From Lawsonella clevelandensis (GTDB taxonomy: Bacteria > Actinomycetota > Actinomycetes > Mycobacteriales > Mycobacteriaceae), in assembly GCF_003241315.1 (NCBI RefSeq), contig NZ_QFOZ01000001.1, forward strand, positions 310,001 through 374,000: a stretch of 64,000 nucleotides of DNA, written 5' to 3'. A model generated the notes under the pieces. The model had not been told where the DNA came from. It made no database searches and saw nothing but the letters and a program-made list of their open reading frames with translations. Every line of letters starts with the position of its first letter. Position 1 is the first letter of the stretch. Shown here one piece after another: positions 33,874-42,712 of this stretch. The position numbers were made by a program, and so were the translations under genes.

Positions 33874-35427
33874 TTACAGCGTAATGATTCCGTGCAGGTA
33901 GAGAGTATAGAGAGCCTGACAAATAGCTGAACGAAAAACAGTCCAGTCCTCATTCTGAACAGTGCACAACAGTTGTGCCGTTTCTCCGGCTGAAAGTCCT
34001 TCTCGGGAAAGACCATTAAGAAACGCACGAAGAGACTCATCAATCGTATGACGGAAGCTGGGCATGTCAGCACGAGACACGACAAGGCTGCTCGTTGTCG
34101 TACCTTGTCCCTGCAGTGATGGGGTTGCAGTCTCTATAAAGACAGTTTGCGGGGATAAAGCGAAATGTTGTGATAAGAGGTTCTCGTCATCCCATCGCTG
34201 AAGATTATCCCATCTTTCCCAGCGGGCAAGACATTCTGCAGCAAGAGCATCTCCAGAAGGAGTAGTGAGTTCCTCAATCATAAGACTTGACGGTTTCGTC
34301 GTTTTACGAAGGAAAATGATGCCGAAGCCCACACCTTCTACATTGTTATCACTGAAGTGAGTAAGCCAATCGGCAGCATAGTTGTGCCACTGTGGATCTG
34401 CAGGGTCTCTACCGGAGTCTTTCATCCATGTAGAGACGTAGAGAGCCGGATCTACACAGTCTCGTTCGACAATCCATGCATCGACACCATGAGGGGCTAT
34501 CCAGCTCGACAAGCGAGCGCGGTAATCTTCATCAGAACAATGTACCCATGCTCCTAATATGGTGGCGTGTCCTCCCTCTTTAAGGTGAAGTGGAGCATTC
34601 TCAATCATTAGTTGGGTAGCCCCATCAAGATCTAAACTTGAATCTCTATAGGAGTGGGTTATGTGTTGTGAGGCAACGACAAATGGAGGATTTGCGACAA
34701 TGGCATCGAATTGTTGATCATGTACTGGCTCAAACCATGATCCCTGTCGGATATCTACCATTGTCTGTGCAGTAGCAGAAGAATCATCGCGGGATGCTAC
34801 GGGAATCTGGTTTATAGCCAACGTAGCCTTTGCTAATTCACAACACCGTGGTGAAAGATCCGTTGCCACAATGTCATTAGCGTAATGTGCTGCGTGAAGA
34901 GTCTGAATTCCACAGCCTGTTCCTATATCTAGAAGAGAATTAACTGGCTCAATAGGAGTTGACCGCAATAGCGACAGGGATGCTTCTCCTACTCCTAAAA
35001 CATGGTCGTCATGGGTTTTTGCAGGGAAAAGAGCCCCATCGAGATCTGAAAACACCCACTGTACTCCAAAACCTGTATCTATAGGACGAACATCAAGTGC
35101 CACTTGATAATTCATGCCGTCACTAGATGTAAAAAGAGCACAATTCAGAAAACTTGCGAGGGTGTCATCATCTTGTATGCGGAAGAGAGCACCAATATCC
35201 TGAGCACTCATCGAATCGCCTAAAAGGAGTAGGCGTACAAGCTGTGCCAAGTCGTGCGTGTCATTATCTCTACTATGGTCAGTAGCAAGCCATACCGGTA
35301 CCGGTTCATGACGGAAAAGTGCGCTAAAAGCTACATCGCCCAGTAAATCGTGCAGTCCATCAATTGTGTAGTTAAGACGAATAAAAGTCTGCCGGAGAGT
35401 ATCAATAACAGTATGAGGAATAGTCAC
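33874..35427 (-). CDS. Class I SAM-dependent methyltransferase (PrmC/RsmC-like)
   Basis: A 517-residue methyltransferase. The first about 155 residues are a predominantly helical domain. The Rossmann core begins at SLLDIGTGCGIQTL (SAM motif I, about 164-177) and contains NPPF (246-249), the signature of amino-group methyltransferases acting on glutamine side chains or nucleic-acid bases. The C-terminal about 150 residues are additional. Actinobacterial members have no settled substrate. A gene of this type lies between sigB and sigA in related genomes, as here. The first methionine at 35427 matches a family-like start. Confidence 0.85.
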   Translation of the reverse strand: MTIPHTVIDTLRQTFIRLNYTIDGLHDLLGDVAFSALFRHEPVPVWLATDHSRDNDTHDLAQLVRLLLLGDSMSAQDIGALFRIQDDDTLASFLNCALFTSSDGMNYQVALDVRPIDTGFGVQWVFSDLDGALFPAKTHDDHVLGVGEASLSLLRSTPIEPVNSLLDIGTGCGIQTLHAAHYANDIVATDLSPRCCELAKATLAINQIPVASRDDSSATAQTMVDIRQGSWFEPVHDQQFDAIVANPPFVVASQHITHSYRDSSLDLDGATQLMIENAPLHLKEGGHATILGAWVHCSDEDYRARLSSWIAPHGVDAWIVERDCVDPALYVSTWMKDSGRDPADPQWHNYAADWLTHFSDNNVEGVGFGIIFLRKTTKPSSLMIEELTTPSGDALAAECLARWERWDNLQRWDDENLLSQHFALSPQTVFIETATPSLQGQGTTTSSLVVSRADMPSFRHTIDESLRAFLNGLSREGLSAGETAQLLCTVQNEDWTVFRSAICQALYTLYLHGIITL

Positions 35428-35530
35428 GTCACTTATTCTGACATAGTTCGAACTAACCAGGTGCCAACCTTACAGACATAAACAGTGGAAAGAGTGGATG
35501 GATAACATAAATTGGAGGACAATGTAGCCT

Positions 35531-35773
35531 GTGAGTACAGCGAATGATGTTTTAGAACGTCCTGATGTTGACGTTGAAGAAAAAACTACCGATGAAGCTC
35601 CTAAATATTTTCACTATGTCAAGAAAGACAAGATAGTGGAAAGTGCCGTTACGGGAAGCTACGTAGTTGCCTTGTGCGGTGAAGTCTTCCCGGTGACACA
35701 AACACCCAAGCCGGGATCACCCGTCTGCCCAGAATGCCAGCGAATCTACGATACGTTGCAAAAATCTCGATAA
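35531..35773 (+). CDS. DUF3039 domain-containing protein
   Basis: An 80-residue actinobacterial protein of unknown function. The conserved core FHYVKKDKIVESAVTG is followed by a putative metal-binding set, C at VALCGEVF and CPEC in SPVCPECQRIYD. GTG start at 35531, with GGAGG about 12 bases upstream (35514-35518). It is divergent from the methyltransferase gene and convergent with sigA, separated from the latter by a strong bidirectional terminator. Confidence 0.88.
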   Translation: MSTANDVLERPDVDVEEKTTDEAPKYFHYVKKDKIVESAVTGSYVVALCGEVFPVTQTPKPGSPVCPECQRIYDTLQKSR

Positions 35774-35798
35774 TTGTACTTATGGTGTGAGAATCTAG

Positions 35799-35836
35799 AA
35801 AGCGGGAGGCTAGCGTTATTGCTAGCCTCCCGCTTT
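35799..35836. terminator. Bidirectional terminator between DUF3039 and sigA
   Basis: A perfect 16-bp stem (35799-35814 with 35821-35836) with loop GTTATT, followed on the plus strand by TTTTATTTT and, read from the sigA side, by a shorter T-containing tail. It serves both convergent genes. Confidence 0.93.
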
Positions 35837-35854
35837 TATTTTCTGATGTTGTTT

Positions 35855-37525
35855 CTAGTCCAGATAATCGCGCAAAACTTGGGATCGTGAGGGGTGACGG
35901 AGCTTAGACATAGTCTTGGACTCAATCTGGCGAATACGCTCGCGAGTAACTCCATAAACTTGACCAATCTCATCAAGAGTACGAGGTTGGCCATCAGTAA
36001 GACCAAAACGAAGCCGTACAACACCCGCTTCGCGCTCAGACAGGGTATCTAAAACATCCTGTAGTTGGTCCTGCAGCAAGGTGAAAGACACAGCGTCAAC
36101 AGCAACAACCGCCTCAGAGTCCTCGATGAAATCACCGAGTTGGGAATCGCCTTCATCGCCAATAGTTTGGTCAAGAGAGATAGGCTCACGCGCGTATTGT
36201 TGTATTTCCAATACTTTTTCAGGAGTAATATCCATCTCTTTAGCAAGTTCTTCTGGAGTAGGTTCCCTACCTAGATCCTGTAGAAGTTCTCGCTGAATAC
36301 GACCGAGCTTATTAATAACCTCAACCATGTGCACAGGAATACGGATAGTACGCGCCTGATCTGCCATAGCACGGGTAATGGCTTGGCGAATCCACCAGGT
36401 GGCATATGTGGAGAATTTATAGCCCTTGGCATAGTCGAATTTTTCAACAGCGCGGATAAGACCGAGGTTGCCTTCTTGGATAAGGTCAAGGAAGGCCATG
36501 CCGCGGCCAGTGTAGCGCTTAGCTAATGACACAACGAGACGAAGGTTGGCCTCCAAAAGATGATTCTTCGCTTTGTCTCCATCTCGAATGACGAGTTTAA
36601 GATCGCGGCGTTGTGAGGGTAGAACTTTCTCTTCTCCGGCTTCCAGCTCTTTCAAAAAGTGCTCAGCATAAAGGCCGGCCTCGATACGCTTAGCGAGATC
36701 TACCTCTTCTTCCGCATTGAGCAGTGCTACCTTGCCGATTTGTTTAAGATAGGCGCGCACTGAATCCGCAGATGCAGTAAGCTCAGCATCTTTGCGAGCT
36801 TGTTTGAGGGCGGCAGATTCCTCTTCATCCCATACAAAGTCCTTCGAAGTGACTTTCTTCTTCTTTTTGGGAAGGGCTCTGCCCGTGGATGTCTTAGAGA
36901 GAACACGAGAAGCAGGGGAGTTGTCAATGACAGGAGTTTCTTCCTCCTCGTCATCGTCTTCTTCGCCCTCAATAACAACGTCGTTTATGTCGTCATCATC
37001 ATCGTCTTCGTCTTCATCGTCATCGAGGGGTGTGACATCGTCGTCTAATCCAAGGTCGTCATCTGTAAGAGCGGCGCTGTCAAGATCATCGTCTAAATCC
37101 TCGTCGAGATCGTTGTCGAGACCCTCGTCAAGGTCAAGATTGTCATTCTCAAGTGCGTCTTCAGCAGTTTCCTCATTATTGAGGACGATGTTTTCTTCTT
37201 TATCAGTTTTCTCGGTACGTTTCTTAGTACCTTTTTTAGTGCCACGTGTAGAAACAGTTTTTGTATTTGTACGCTTACGTTTCGTCTTTTTAGCAGCTGT
37301 TTCGCTTTTCGCCTTTTTTGTTGTTTTTGCTGTACTTGACGCGCTGCGTCCAGTGCTCTTTTTTTGAGAAGCAGCTTGAGATGTTGCAGTACCAGTCGTT
37401 GCAGAATCTACATTCTTTGTTGATGCAGAAGAAGTTGGACGACGCCGCGCAGTAGTGCGACGGGTCGTTTTCTTTTTCTCTGAAGTAGTGGAGGCGGAGG
37501 TAGATTCGCTCTTAGAGGCTGCCAC
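35855..37525 (-). CDS. sigA: Primary RNA polymerase sigma factor SigA
   Basis: The housekeeping sigma factor, 556 residues from a GTG at 37525, which is preceded by GAAAGG. An ATG at 37561 would add 12 residues upstream of this site. Residues 1-110 are Lys/Arg/Thr/Ser-rich. About 110-215 is extremely acidic, with runs of Asp and Glu. Then come region 1.2 (VRAYLKQIGKVALLN), region 2 with the RLVVSLAKRYTGRGMAFLDL core, region 3, and region 4.2 (TLDEIGQVYGVTRERIRQIE) to the C-terminal RDYLD. The core is about 75% alike by eye to SigB in regions 2 and 4. Confidence 0.96.
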   Translation of the reverse strand: MAASKSESTSASTTSEKKKTTRRTTARRRPTSSASTKNVDSATTGTATSQAASQKKSTGRSASSTAKTTKKAKSETAAKKTKRKRTNTKTVSTRGTKKGTKKRTEKTDKEENIVLNNEETAEDALENDNLDLDEGLDNDLDEDLDDDLDSAALTDDDLGLDDDVTPLDDDEDEDDDDDDINDVVIEGEEDDDEEEETPVIDNSPASRVLSKTSTGRALPKKKKKVTSKDFVWDEEESAALKQARKDAELTASADSVRAYLKQIGKVALLNAEEEVDLAKRIEAGLYAEHFLKELEAGEEKVLPSQRRDLKLVIRDGDKAKNHLLEANLRLVVSLAKRYTGRGMAFLDLIQEGNLGLIRAVEKFDYAKGYKFSTYATWWIRQAITRAMADQARTIRIPVHMVEVINKLGRIQRELLQDLGREPTPEELAKEMDITPEKVLEIQQYAREPISLDQTIGDEGDSQLGDFIEDSEAVVAVDAVSFTLLQDQLQDVLDTLSEREAGVVRLRFGLTDGQPRTLDEIGQVYGVTRERIRQIESKTMSKLRHPSRSQVLRDYLD

Positions 37526-37610
37526 AAAAAACCTTTCAAGACTAGGCGAATATGACGTCAATTATTGCTTCCGCGCAATAAATACAATAAATATTCAGTG
37601 TAAATATAGG

Positions 37611-37631
37611 GTAAGTACACTGTAAGTACAC
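37611..37631. repeat. Tandem decamer GTAAGTACAC upstream of sigA
   Basis: GTAAGTACAC at 37611-37620 and again at 37622-37631, one base apart, in the 278-bp region between sigA and ppgK, about 90-110 bp upstream of the sigA start. Possibly a regulator site in the sigA promoter region. Confidence 0.5.
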
Positions 37632-37803
37632 GGGCGCGGAAAGCACACACAGCCATTGTACCGACTAGCTCATGATATTGCCGAAACACTGTTATAAGAC
37701 GCGTGTCACAATGCGGTAAAACGACATGCGCAATGTGGCGATTATCAGCTAGATCTGAGATAAGACGCAGCGGTGTTGTCCGAGAAGTTATAACCGAGTA
37801 AAT

Positions 37804-38577
37804 CTAGGGGCGAATACCGTTGGCAGCAGCATAGGCGGCACCTACAATTCCAGCTTGATTACGCAGTTCAGTAGGTACTATTGGAGTGCGAATATCAAGG
37901 TCGGGCATCCACTTTTCGTAACGGCGAGAAATGCCACCACCAGCAATAATAAGTTCCGGCCAAAAGAATTTTTCCATTCCACGAAGCATAGTGCTTACCC
38001 GTGCTGCCCACTCGGACCAGGAAAGATCCTCACGTTTTCGTACTGCTGCGGACGCATAAGCTTCAGCATCCATACCGTCCAGTTCAAAATGACCGAATTC
38101 AGTATTTGGCACGAGAATGCCATTGTAGAGAACTGCTGAACCGATTCCGGTACCAAACGTTAAAAGTACTATTAATCCTTCAACATCTTTTGCGGCACCA
38201 AAGTGTAGTTCGGCAATACCCGCTGCATCAGCATCATTGACAACCGTGATTTCCTGGCCTGGAAGATGATGCGTAAAGAGGTCTGGTACATTCGTGCCGA
38301 TCCACGACTTGTCAATATTGGCAGCAGTTTTAGCAGTTTGCTGCTGAATAACGGAAGGTAGAGTGATTCCCACCGGTCCGTCCCATTCGAAGCGGTGAGT
38401 AATTTCAGCAATAACGTCGGCTACTGCATCGGGGGTAGCAGGCTTGGGAGTAGCAATTCTTATGCGTTCACCGATGAACTGCCCAGTATTGAGATCGACG
38501 AGTGCGCCTTTGATACCGCTGCCGCCAACGTCAATGCCGAATCCACGAAGTTGTGACTGGAGACCGTTTTCCGTCAT
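37804..38577 (-). CDS. ppgK: Polyphosphate glucokinase
   Basis: PpgK phosphorylates glucose using polyphosphate (and often ATP), typical of actinobacteria. From ATG 38577 (preceded by AAAGGA) the product is 257 residues; an ATG at 38613 would add 12. The ROK-family phosphate-binding motif GIDVGGSGIKGALVD is at the N-terminus. The catalytic Asp lies in VVNDADAAGIAE, the second phosphate motif in LLTFGTGIGSAV, and ELDG follows. It would supply glucose-6-phosphate without the PTS. Divergent from the inositol-monophosphatase gene. Confidence 0.93.
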   Translation of the reverse strand: MTENGLQSQLRGFGIDVGGSGIKGALVDLNTGQFIGERIRIATPKPATPDAVADVIAEITHRFEWDGPVGITLPSVIQQQTAKTAANIDKSWIGTNVPDLFTHHLPGQEITVVNDADAAGIAELHFGAAKDVEGLIVLLTFGTGIGSAVLYNGILVPNTEFGHFELDGMDAEAYASAAVRKREDLSWSEWAARVSTMLRGMEKFFWPELIIAGGGISRRYEKWMPDLDIRTPIVPTELRNQAGIVGAAYAAANGIRP

Positions 38578-38815
38578 GGTGTTCCTTTGCACTGGAGAAG
38601 CCTGTGAGGTCATGGTGCTCTACCAATATCTTAGTCAACATAACCTGGCAAAGATCACGCTAGAAGATACTGAATCGCTCCAGATATGATTATGGAGGGT
38701 AAAACGAGTTCTGCCAACTCTGTTGCCAGACGTAGCATAGTAAGTGACAGATCAGAGCTTCTCTGATCTTATTGCTGGCATCGTAAATAAGTGATTTTCA
38801 GAAAGACGTATCGAT

Positions 38816-39736
38816 ATGGCTGATCCTACTACCTCTTCATCTCTAATTACTCCCGCTGAACTGCGCGACTTAGCTGTTAAGATGGCGGCAAACTCCGCCC
38901 AGCTCGTTGCCCGCCGACGCGCAGAATTGCTGTCTGGAAACACTGCCAGCACGGCAACTGCACTTGGACAGCAACTTAAGACAACGGAATGCGATCCTGT
39001 CACTGTCGTTGATAAAGAAAATGAGAAAGCTCTGCGTGATTTCCTCACCAGTACTCGTCCACACGATTCAATTTTGGGAGAAGAAGGTGGGGGAGAAGTC
39101 ATGACAGGTGACGAGAACGCCGTCACCTGGATTCTCGATCCCATCGATGGAACCGTCAATTTCCTCTACAATATTCCCGCATATTCAGTATCAATTGCTG
39201 CCGCTATGAACGGTAAAGTTGTCGCTGGTGCCGTCGCCAATATCGTGGGTAATGAAATCTTCTCTGCACACCGCGGAGGAGGAGCAAGCGCAATCAGTGT
39301 AGAAGACGCTCTTGCTGATCCTCAGAATGCGCGTACTGCTCCGCGTCTCAGCTGCAATGAGCCCGCCAATTTGGGGGTAACACTACTGGGTACGGGATTC
39401 TCCTACACTGCTTCAAAGCGAGCTCTTCAGGGCGCGCTCTTCTCCAAAGTGATTTCGCATGTCCGTGATATCCGTCGATTGGGTTCGGCAGCGTTGGACC
39501 TATGCTTTGTTGCAGCAGGTCGTTTAGATGCCTACTACGAGCACGGTCTACATCCATGGGATCGTGCTGCAGGTGGAATTATTGCACAGGAAGCAGGTGC
39601 CGTCACCGCTATTCCAGATCCTGCAGAGATTGGTCATAAAGGTACTCTCAACTACGCAGTAGCGCCTTCTGTAGCGAAAGAATTTCTCGCCATGATGGAA
39701 GAAGCAGGTGGTCTGCAGCCCATGCCGCTGCCTTAA
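38816..39736 (+). CDS. suhB: Inositol monophosphatase family protein (SuhB-like)
   Basis: A 306-residue Mg-dependent phosphatase of the IMPase family. Metal-binding motifs are LGEEGGGE, WILDPIDGTVNFLYNIPAYSV cut to its core DPIDGT, and HPWDRAAGG. In PIM-making actinobacteria such enzymes produce free inositol from inositol phosphate for phosphatidylinositol, which connects with pgsA and pimA at the end of this window. A role as a fructose-1,6- or histidinol-phosphatase-like enzyme cannot be excluded. The C-terminus is short and ordinary. A bidirectional terminator follows. Confidence 0.88.
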   Translation: MADPTTSSSLITPAELRDLAVKMAANSAQLVARRRAELLSGNTASTATALGQQLKTTECDPVTVVDKENEKALRDFLTSTRPHDSILGEEGGGEVMTGDENAVTWILDPIDGTVNFLYNIPAYSVSIAAAMNGKVVAGAVANIVGNEIFSAHRGGGASAISVEDALADPQNARTAPRLSCNEPANLGVTLLGTGFSYTASKRALQGALFSKVISHVRDIRRLGSAALDLCFVAAGRLDAYYEHGLHPWDRAAGGIIAQEAGAVTAIPDPAEIGHKGTLNYAVAPSVAKEFLAMMEEAGGLQPMPLP

Positions 39737-39754
39737 CACTCCCAGTTGGTGAAA

Positions 39755-39802
39755 ATAATGGCAGGGTTCCCATCTCCTTGAGGCTAGGAACCCTGCCATT
39801 AT
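39755..39802. terminator. Bidirectional terminator between suhB and the por operon
   Basis: A perfect 16-bp stem (39755-39770 with 39787-39802) with a 16-base loop, followed on the plus strand by CTTTTAG and on the minus strand by TTTTCACC. It ends both convergent units. Confidence 0.9.
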
Positions 39803-39823
39803 CTTTTAGTTCAGCAAATAAAG

Positions 39824-41482
39824 TTAGGACTGCTCCGGCACTAAATCGATAGCACCACAGGGGCATTCTTCAACGCATATACCGCAGCCCTTGCAGTAGT
39901 CGTACTTAAATTCGTATTCGCCCGGTTTGATCTTGGTAATTGCGTTGTCGGGGCAAACACCAAAGCAGTTATCGCATCCGAAGCAGTTACCGCAGGACAT
40001 GCAGCGACGTGCCTCAAATAGTGCAGAGCCTTCATCTAAACCAAGGACAACCTCATCAAAAGTAGAAGCACGACGAGCACCCTCTAGCTTCTCTCGAACC
40101 TGTACGGGGGCATCCGCGTAGTACCACGTGGAAAGGCGATCAAAAGTAGCATCTGCGTGCTTCGGAGCCGGGTGGTACTCGGTATCACGGAGGAAAGCAT
40201 CAATATAACGAGCAGCTTTCTTTCCATGTCCAATAGCGACGGTTACTGTGCGCTCAGACGGAACCATATCGCCACCAGCAAATATACCGCGGTGGCCGGT
40301 CATCATTTGGTTATTCACCTGCACAACGCCATTACTAATTTCAATCTCATCATCATTTTCTACAAGCGACAGGTCGGCATCCTGCCCCAGTGCCATGATG
40401 AGAGAATCGCCCTGTAAGGTTTCATACTCGCCAGTTGGTTGAGGGAAACCATTTTCGTCGAGTTCCATTTTCTCGATCTGGATTTCGCCCTGGTCAACAT
40501 GCTTGACGGTGGAGAGCCAACGCATGAGTACGCCTTCTTCTTCGGCTTCTTTTACCTCAGAATCATGGGCGGGCATTTGGTCTCGTGTACGACGGTAAAG
40601 AATGACGGATTCAGATGCGCCGAGACGGCGAGCTGTACGGGCGACGTCAACAGCGGTATTGCCACCACCATAGACATAAACGCGACGGCCAAGCAATGGC
40701 TTATCTTCAGCGTCTTCATCTGTTACGCCGCGGAGGACGGATACAGCATCGACCATATTGGCAGCAGAACCTGCTGGGATATTGACGTTTTTACCAATCT
40801 GGGCACCAACAGCAAGAAATATTGCGTCGAAATTCTCAATTTCCTTATCGACATTCTCAACTTTGGTATTGAGCTCAATGGTGACACCCATATTTTCGAT
40901 GCGTTCGATTTCCGAGCGGAGAATGCCGCGGGGGAGACGGTAAGCCGGAATGCCAAATCGCATCATACCGCCAGCCTCTGGGCCTGCATCACGAATGGTG
41001 ACGGTGTGTCCGGCACGACGCAAGTGATAGGCAGCGGAAAGTCCGGAGGGGCCAGCTCCGACAATGAGAACTTTTTTCCCAGTCTCTTCCTGTAGGAGGG
41101 GAACGGTCCAGCCTTCTGCGATGGCCTTATCTCCAAGGAAGCGTTCGATGGCATTAATACCTACGGCTTCATCAACCTGGCCGCGGTTGCATGCTGTTTC
41201 ACATGGGTGGTAGCACACGCGTCCCATCGTTGCTGGCAAGGGATTATTAACCATAATCTCCCGCCAAGCAGCTTCGTAATCTCCCTCCTCGGCATGGTAA
41301 AGCCATTCTTGAATATTTTCACCAGCAGGACAGGCCTTGTTACAAGGAGGCAAGTTATGAACATAGACAGGGCGTTCGGTACGCCATGAGCCCGTTTCGT
41401 TTGCAAGAGAAGAACCAACTTCCAATGTGATAGCAAACGGTTCAGAGGTGTGGGCAGCACCTTTAGATTCCGGGACAGTCAT
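39824..41482 (-). CDS. GltD-like NAD(P)H flavoprotein fused to a two-cluster ferredoxin (2-oxoacid oxidoreductase subunit)
   Basis: A 552-residue fusion. The N-terminal helical Fe-S domain has C47, C51, C90, C94 and C98. FAD motif VGAGPSG starts at 141 and the NAD(P) motif YGGGNTAVD at 271, as in the glutamate synthase small subunit. The C-terminal ferredoxin has clusters C500/C503/C506/C510 and C530/C533/C536/C540, with extra C494, C497 and C542. No glutamate synthase large subunit is present; the gene follows the beta subunit by 3 bp. I infer that it passes electrons from 2-oxoacid oxidation to NAD(P)+, like the flavoprotein of phenylglyoxylate dehydrogenase. Direction and pyridine-nucleotide specificity are not visible. 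Confidence 0.85.
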   Translation of the reverse strand: MTVPESKGAAHTSEPFAITLEVGSSLANETGSWRTERPVYVHNLPPCNKACPAGENIQEWLYHAEEGDYEAAWREIMVNNPLPATMGRVCYHPCETACNRGQVDEAVGINAIERFLGDKAIAEGWTVPLLQEETGKKVLIVGAGPSGLSAAYHLRRAGHTVTIRDAGPEAGGMMRFGIPAYRLPRGILRSEIERIENMGVTIELNTKVENVDKEIENFDAIFLAVGAQIGKNVNIPAGSAANMVDAVSVLRGVTDEDAEDKPLLGRRVYVYGGGNTAVDVARTARRLGASESVILYRRTRDQMPAHDSEVKEAEEEGVLMRWLSTVKHVDQGEIQIEKMELDENGFPQPTGEYETLQGDSLIMALGQDADLSLVENDDEIEISNGVVQVNNQMMTGHRGIFAGGDMVPSERTVTVAIGHGKKAARYIDAFLRDTEYHPAPKHADATFDRLSTWYYADAPVQVREKLEGARRASTFDEVVLGLDEGSALFEARRCMSCGNCFGCDNCFGVCPDNAITKIKPGEYEFKYDYCKGCGICVEECPCGAIDLVPEQS

Positions 41483-41485
41483 GTC

Positions 41486-42700
41486 CTACTTCTCCTTATG
41501 TTCGCTTTTAGCATCAAGAATGTGTTGCTTATGCTTTTTCGCTTCTTTATCAGCTTGAGTCGTTTTAGCAGCGTCACGAACAGCCCTGGCAAAACGACCC
41601 TCGGGGTCATCTCCTGCTGACATCACGCGTTTAAGGACGTCATCGTCAAGACCTTCCTCATCGATCAGCCCATAGCGGCGAATATTGCGGTCAGCCATAG
41701 CCTGCAGACGAGTCAGTGTCTCCGTGTCTTTATTTTTGAAGATATGCGCAAATCGACGTTGCGGTCGTAAGTATTCTTCGACCGGCACTGGGCGACGAAT
41801 TTTCATGACTGACGTTATTTCGCCAGCTTCTGCCTCATAGACCGGGAACAGGCCAGTCTGTGTAGCAAGACGGGCAAGTTTAACAGTATCGCGGGAGATT
41901 GATCCCCAACCGAGCGGGCACGGCACCAAGATATGGATATAGCGAGCTCCGTGATACTGCATAGCCTTTGTGACTTTATATTCAAGGTCACGCAGGTCAG
42001 CTACAGTTGCTGTAGCTACGTAGGGAATTTCATGAGCCATGGCAATGCGCGCCATATCTTTACCCTTACCAAACTCATTACCGGGGTGTGAACCAACTGG
42101 CTGAGTAGTAGCAGTACGTGCGGTAGGGGGTGTAGAGCCGGAGCGCTGCACACCAGTGTTCATATAGGCCTGGTTGTCGTAGCAGAGGTAGAGGACATCG
42201 TCGTTACGCTCAAACATGCCTGACAGGCAACCCATACCAATATCGACAGTGCCGCCGTCACCACCTTGTGCAATAACGCGGATATCGTCCTTGTGCTGGG
42301 CGCGCAGACCAGCAGCAGCACCTGCTGCAACTGCCGGGGCATTGCCAAATAGCGAGTGGAGCCATGGCAATGTCCAAGATGTCTCTGGGTACGGAGTAGA
42401 GAATACTTCCAGACAGCCTGTGGCATTGACGGCAATTAGCTGGCCATCTGTGACAGACATGGCTGTATCCAGCGCATAGCGGGCACCGAGGGCCTCACCG
42501 CAGCCTTGGCATGCTCTGTGACCAGATGTTAGAGAGTTGTAACGGTCGGGATCAGACTGCACAGAACGAAGTTGTTCTTCAGCAAGACGGTTACCAACTG
42601 CGTAGGAACCAACCTGGTAGAACTTAACTTTTTCACGAGCTGGAATGGAGGTCTCGCGAGTTGACGGCATGCTGGGGAGGGGAAGACTTACTTCACTCAT
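41486..42700 (-). CDS. porB: 2-oxoacid:acceptor oxidoreductase, beta (TPP) subunit
   Basis: The thiamine-diphosphate subunit of a pyruvate:ferredoxin oxidoreductase-type enzyme, 404 residues. Cluster cysteines C64, C67 (ACQGCGE) and C96 (ATGCLEVF) are present. The TPP motif runs from GGDGG (146-150) to the conserved YDNQAYMNTGVQRSGSTP segment. The last about 55 residues are a Lys/Glu-rich tail not typical of the family. It lies between alpha (12 bp upstream) and the flavoprotein-ferredoxin gene (3 bp downstream). Pyruvate is the most likely substrate by similarity; other 2-oxoacids are possible. Confidence 0.93.
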   Translation of the reverse strand: MSEVSLPLPSMPSTRETSIPAREKVKFYQVGSYAVGNRLAEEQLRSVQSDPDRYNSLTSGHRACQGCGEALGARYALDTAMSVTDGQLIAVNATGCLEVFSTPYPETSWTLPWLHSLFGNAPAVAAGAAAGLRAQHKDDIRVIAQGGDGGTVDIGMGCLSGMFERNDDVLYLCYDNQAYMNTGVQRSGSTPPTARTATTQPVGSHPGNEFGKGKDMARIAMAHEIPYVATATVADLRDLEYKVTKAMQYHGARYIHILVPCPLGWGSISRDTVKLARLATQTGLFPVYEAEAGEITSVMKIRRPVPVEEYLRPQRRFAHIFKNKDTETLTRLQAMADRNIRRYGLIDEEGLDDDVLKRVMSAGDDPEGRFARAVRDAAKTTQADKEAKKHKQHILDAKSEHKEK

Positions 42701-42712
42701 TGTATTTACCTC

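Noticed and set aside
36792..37367. Long Ser/Phe-rich open frame on the plus strand inside sigA
   Set aside because: It is the antisense reading of the acidic GAT/GAA-rich part of sigA; low-complexity serine runs and no ribosome site.
40439..41095. 218-codon plus-strand open frame within the flavoprotein gene
   Set aside because: Antisense shadow; the minus-strand product has complete FAD and NAD(P) motifs across the same bases.
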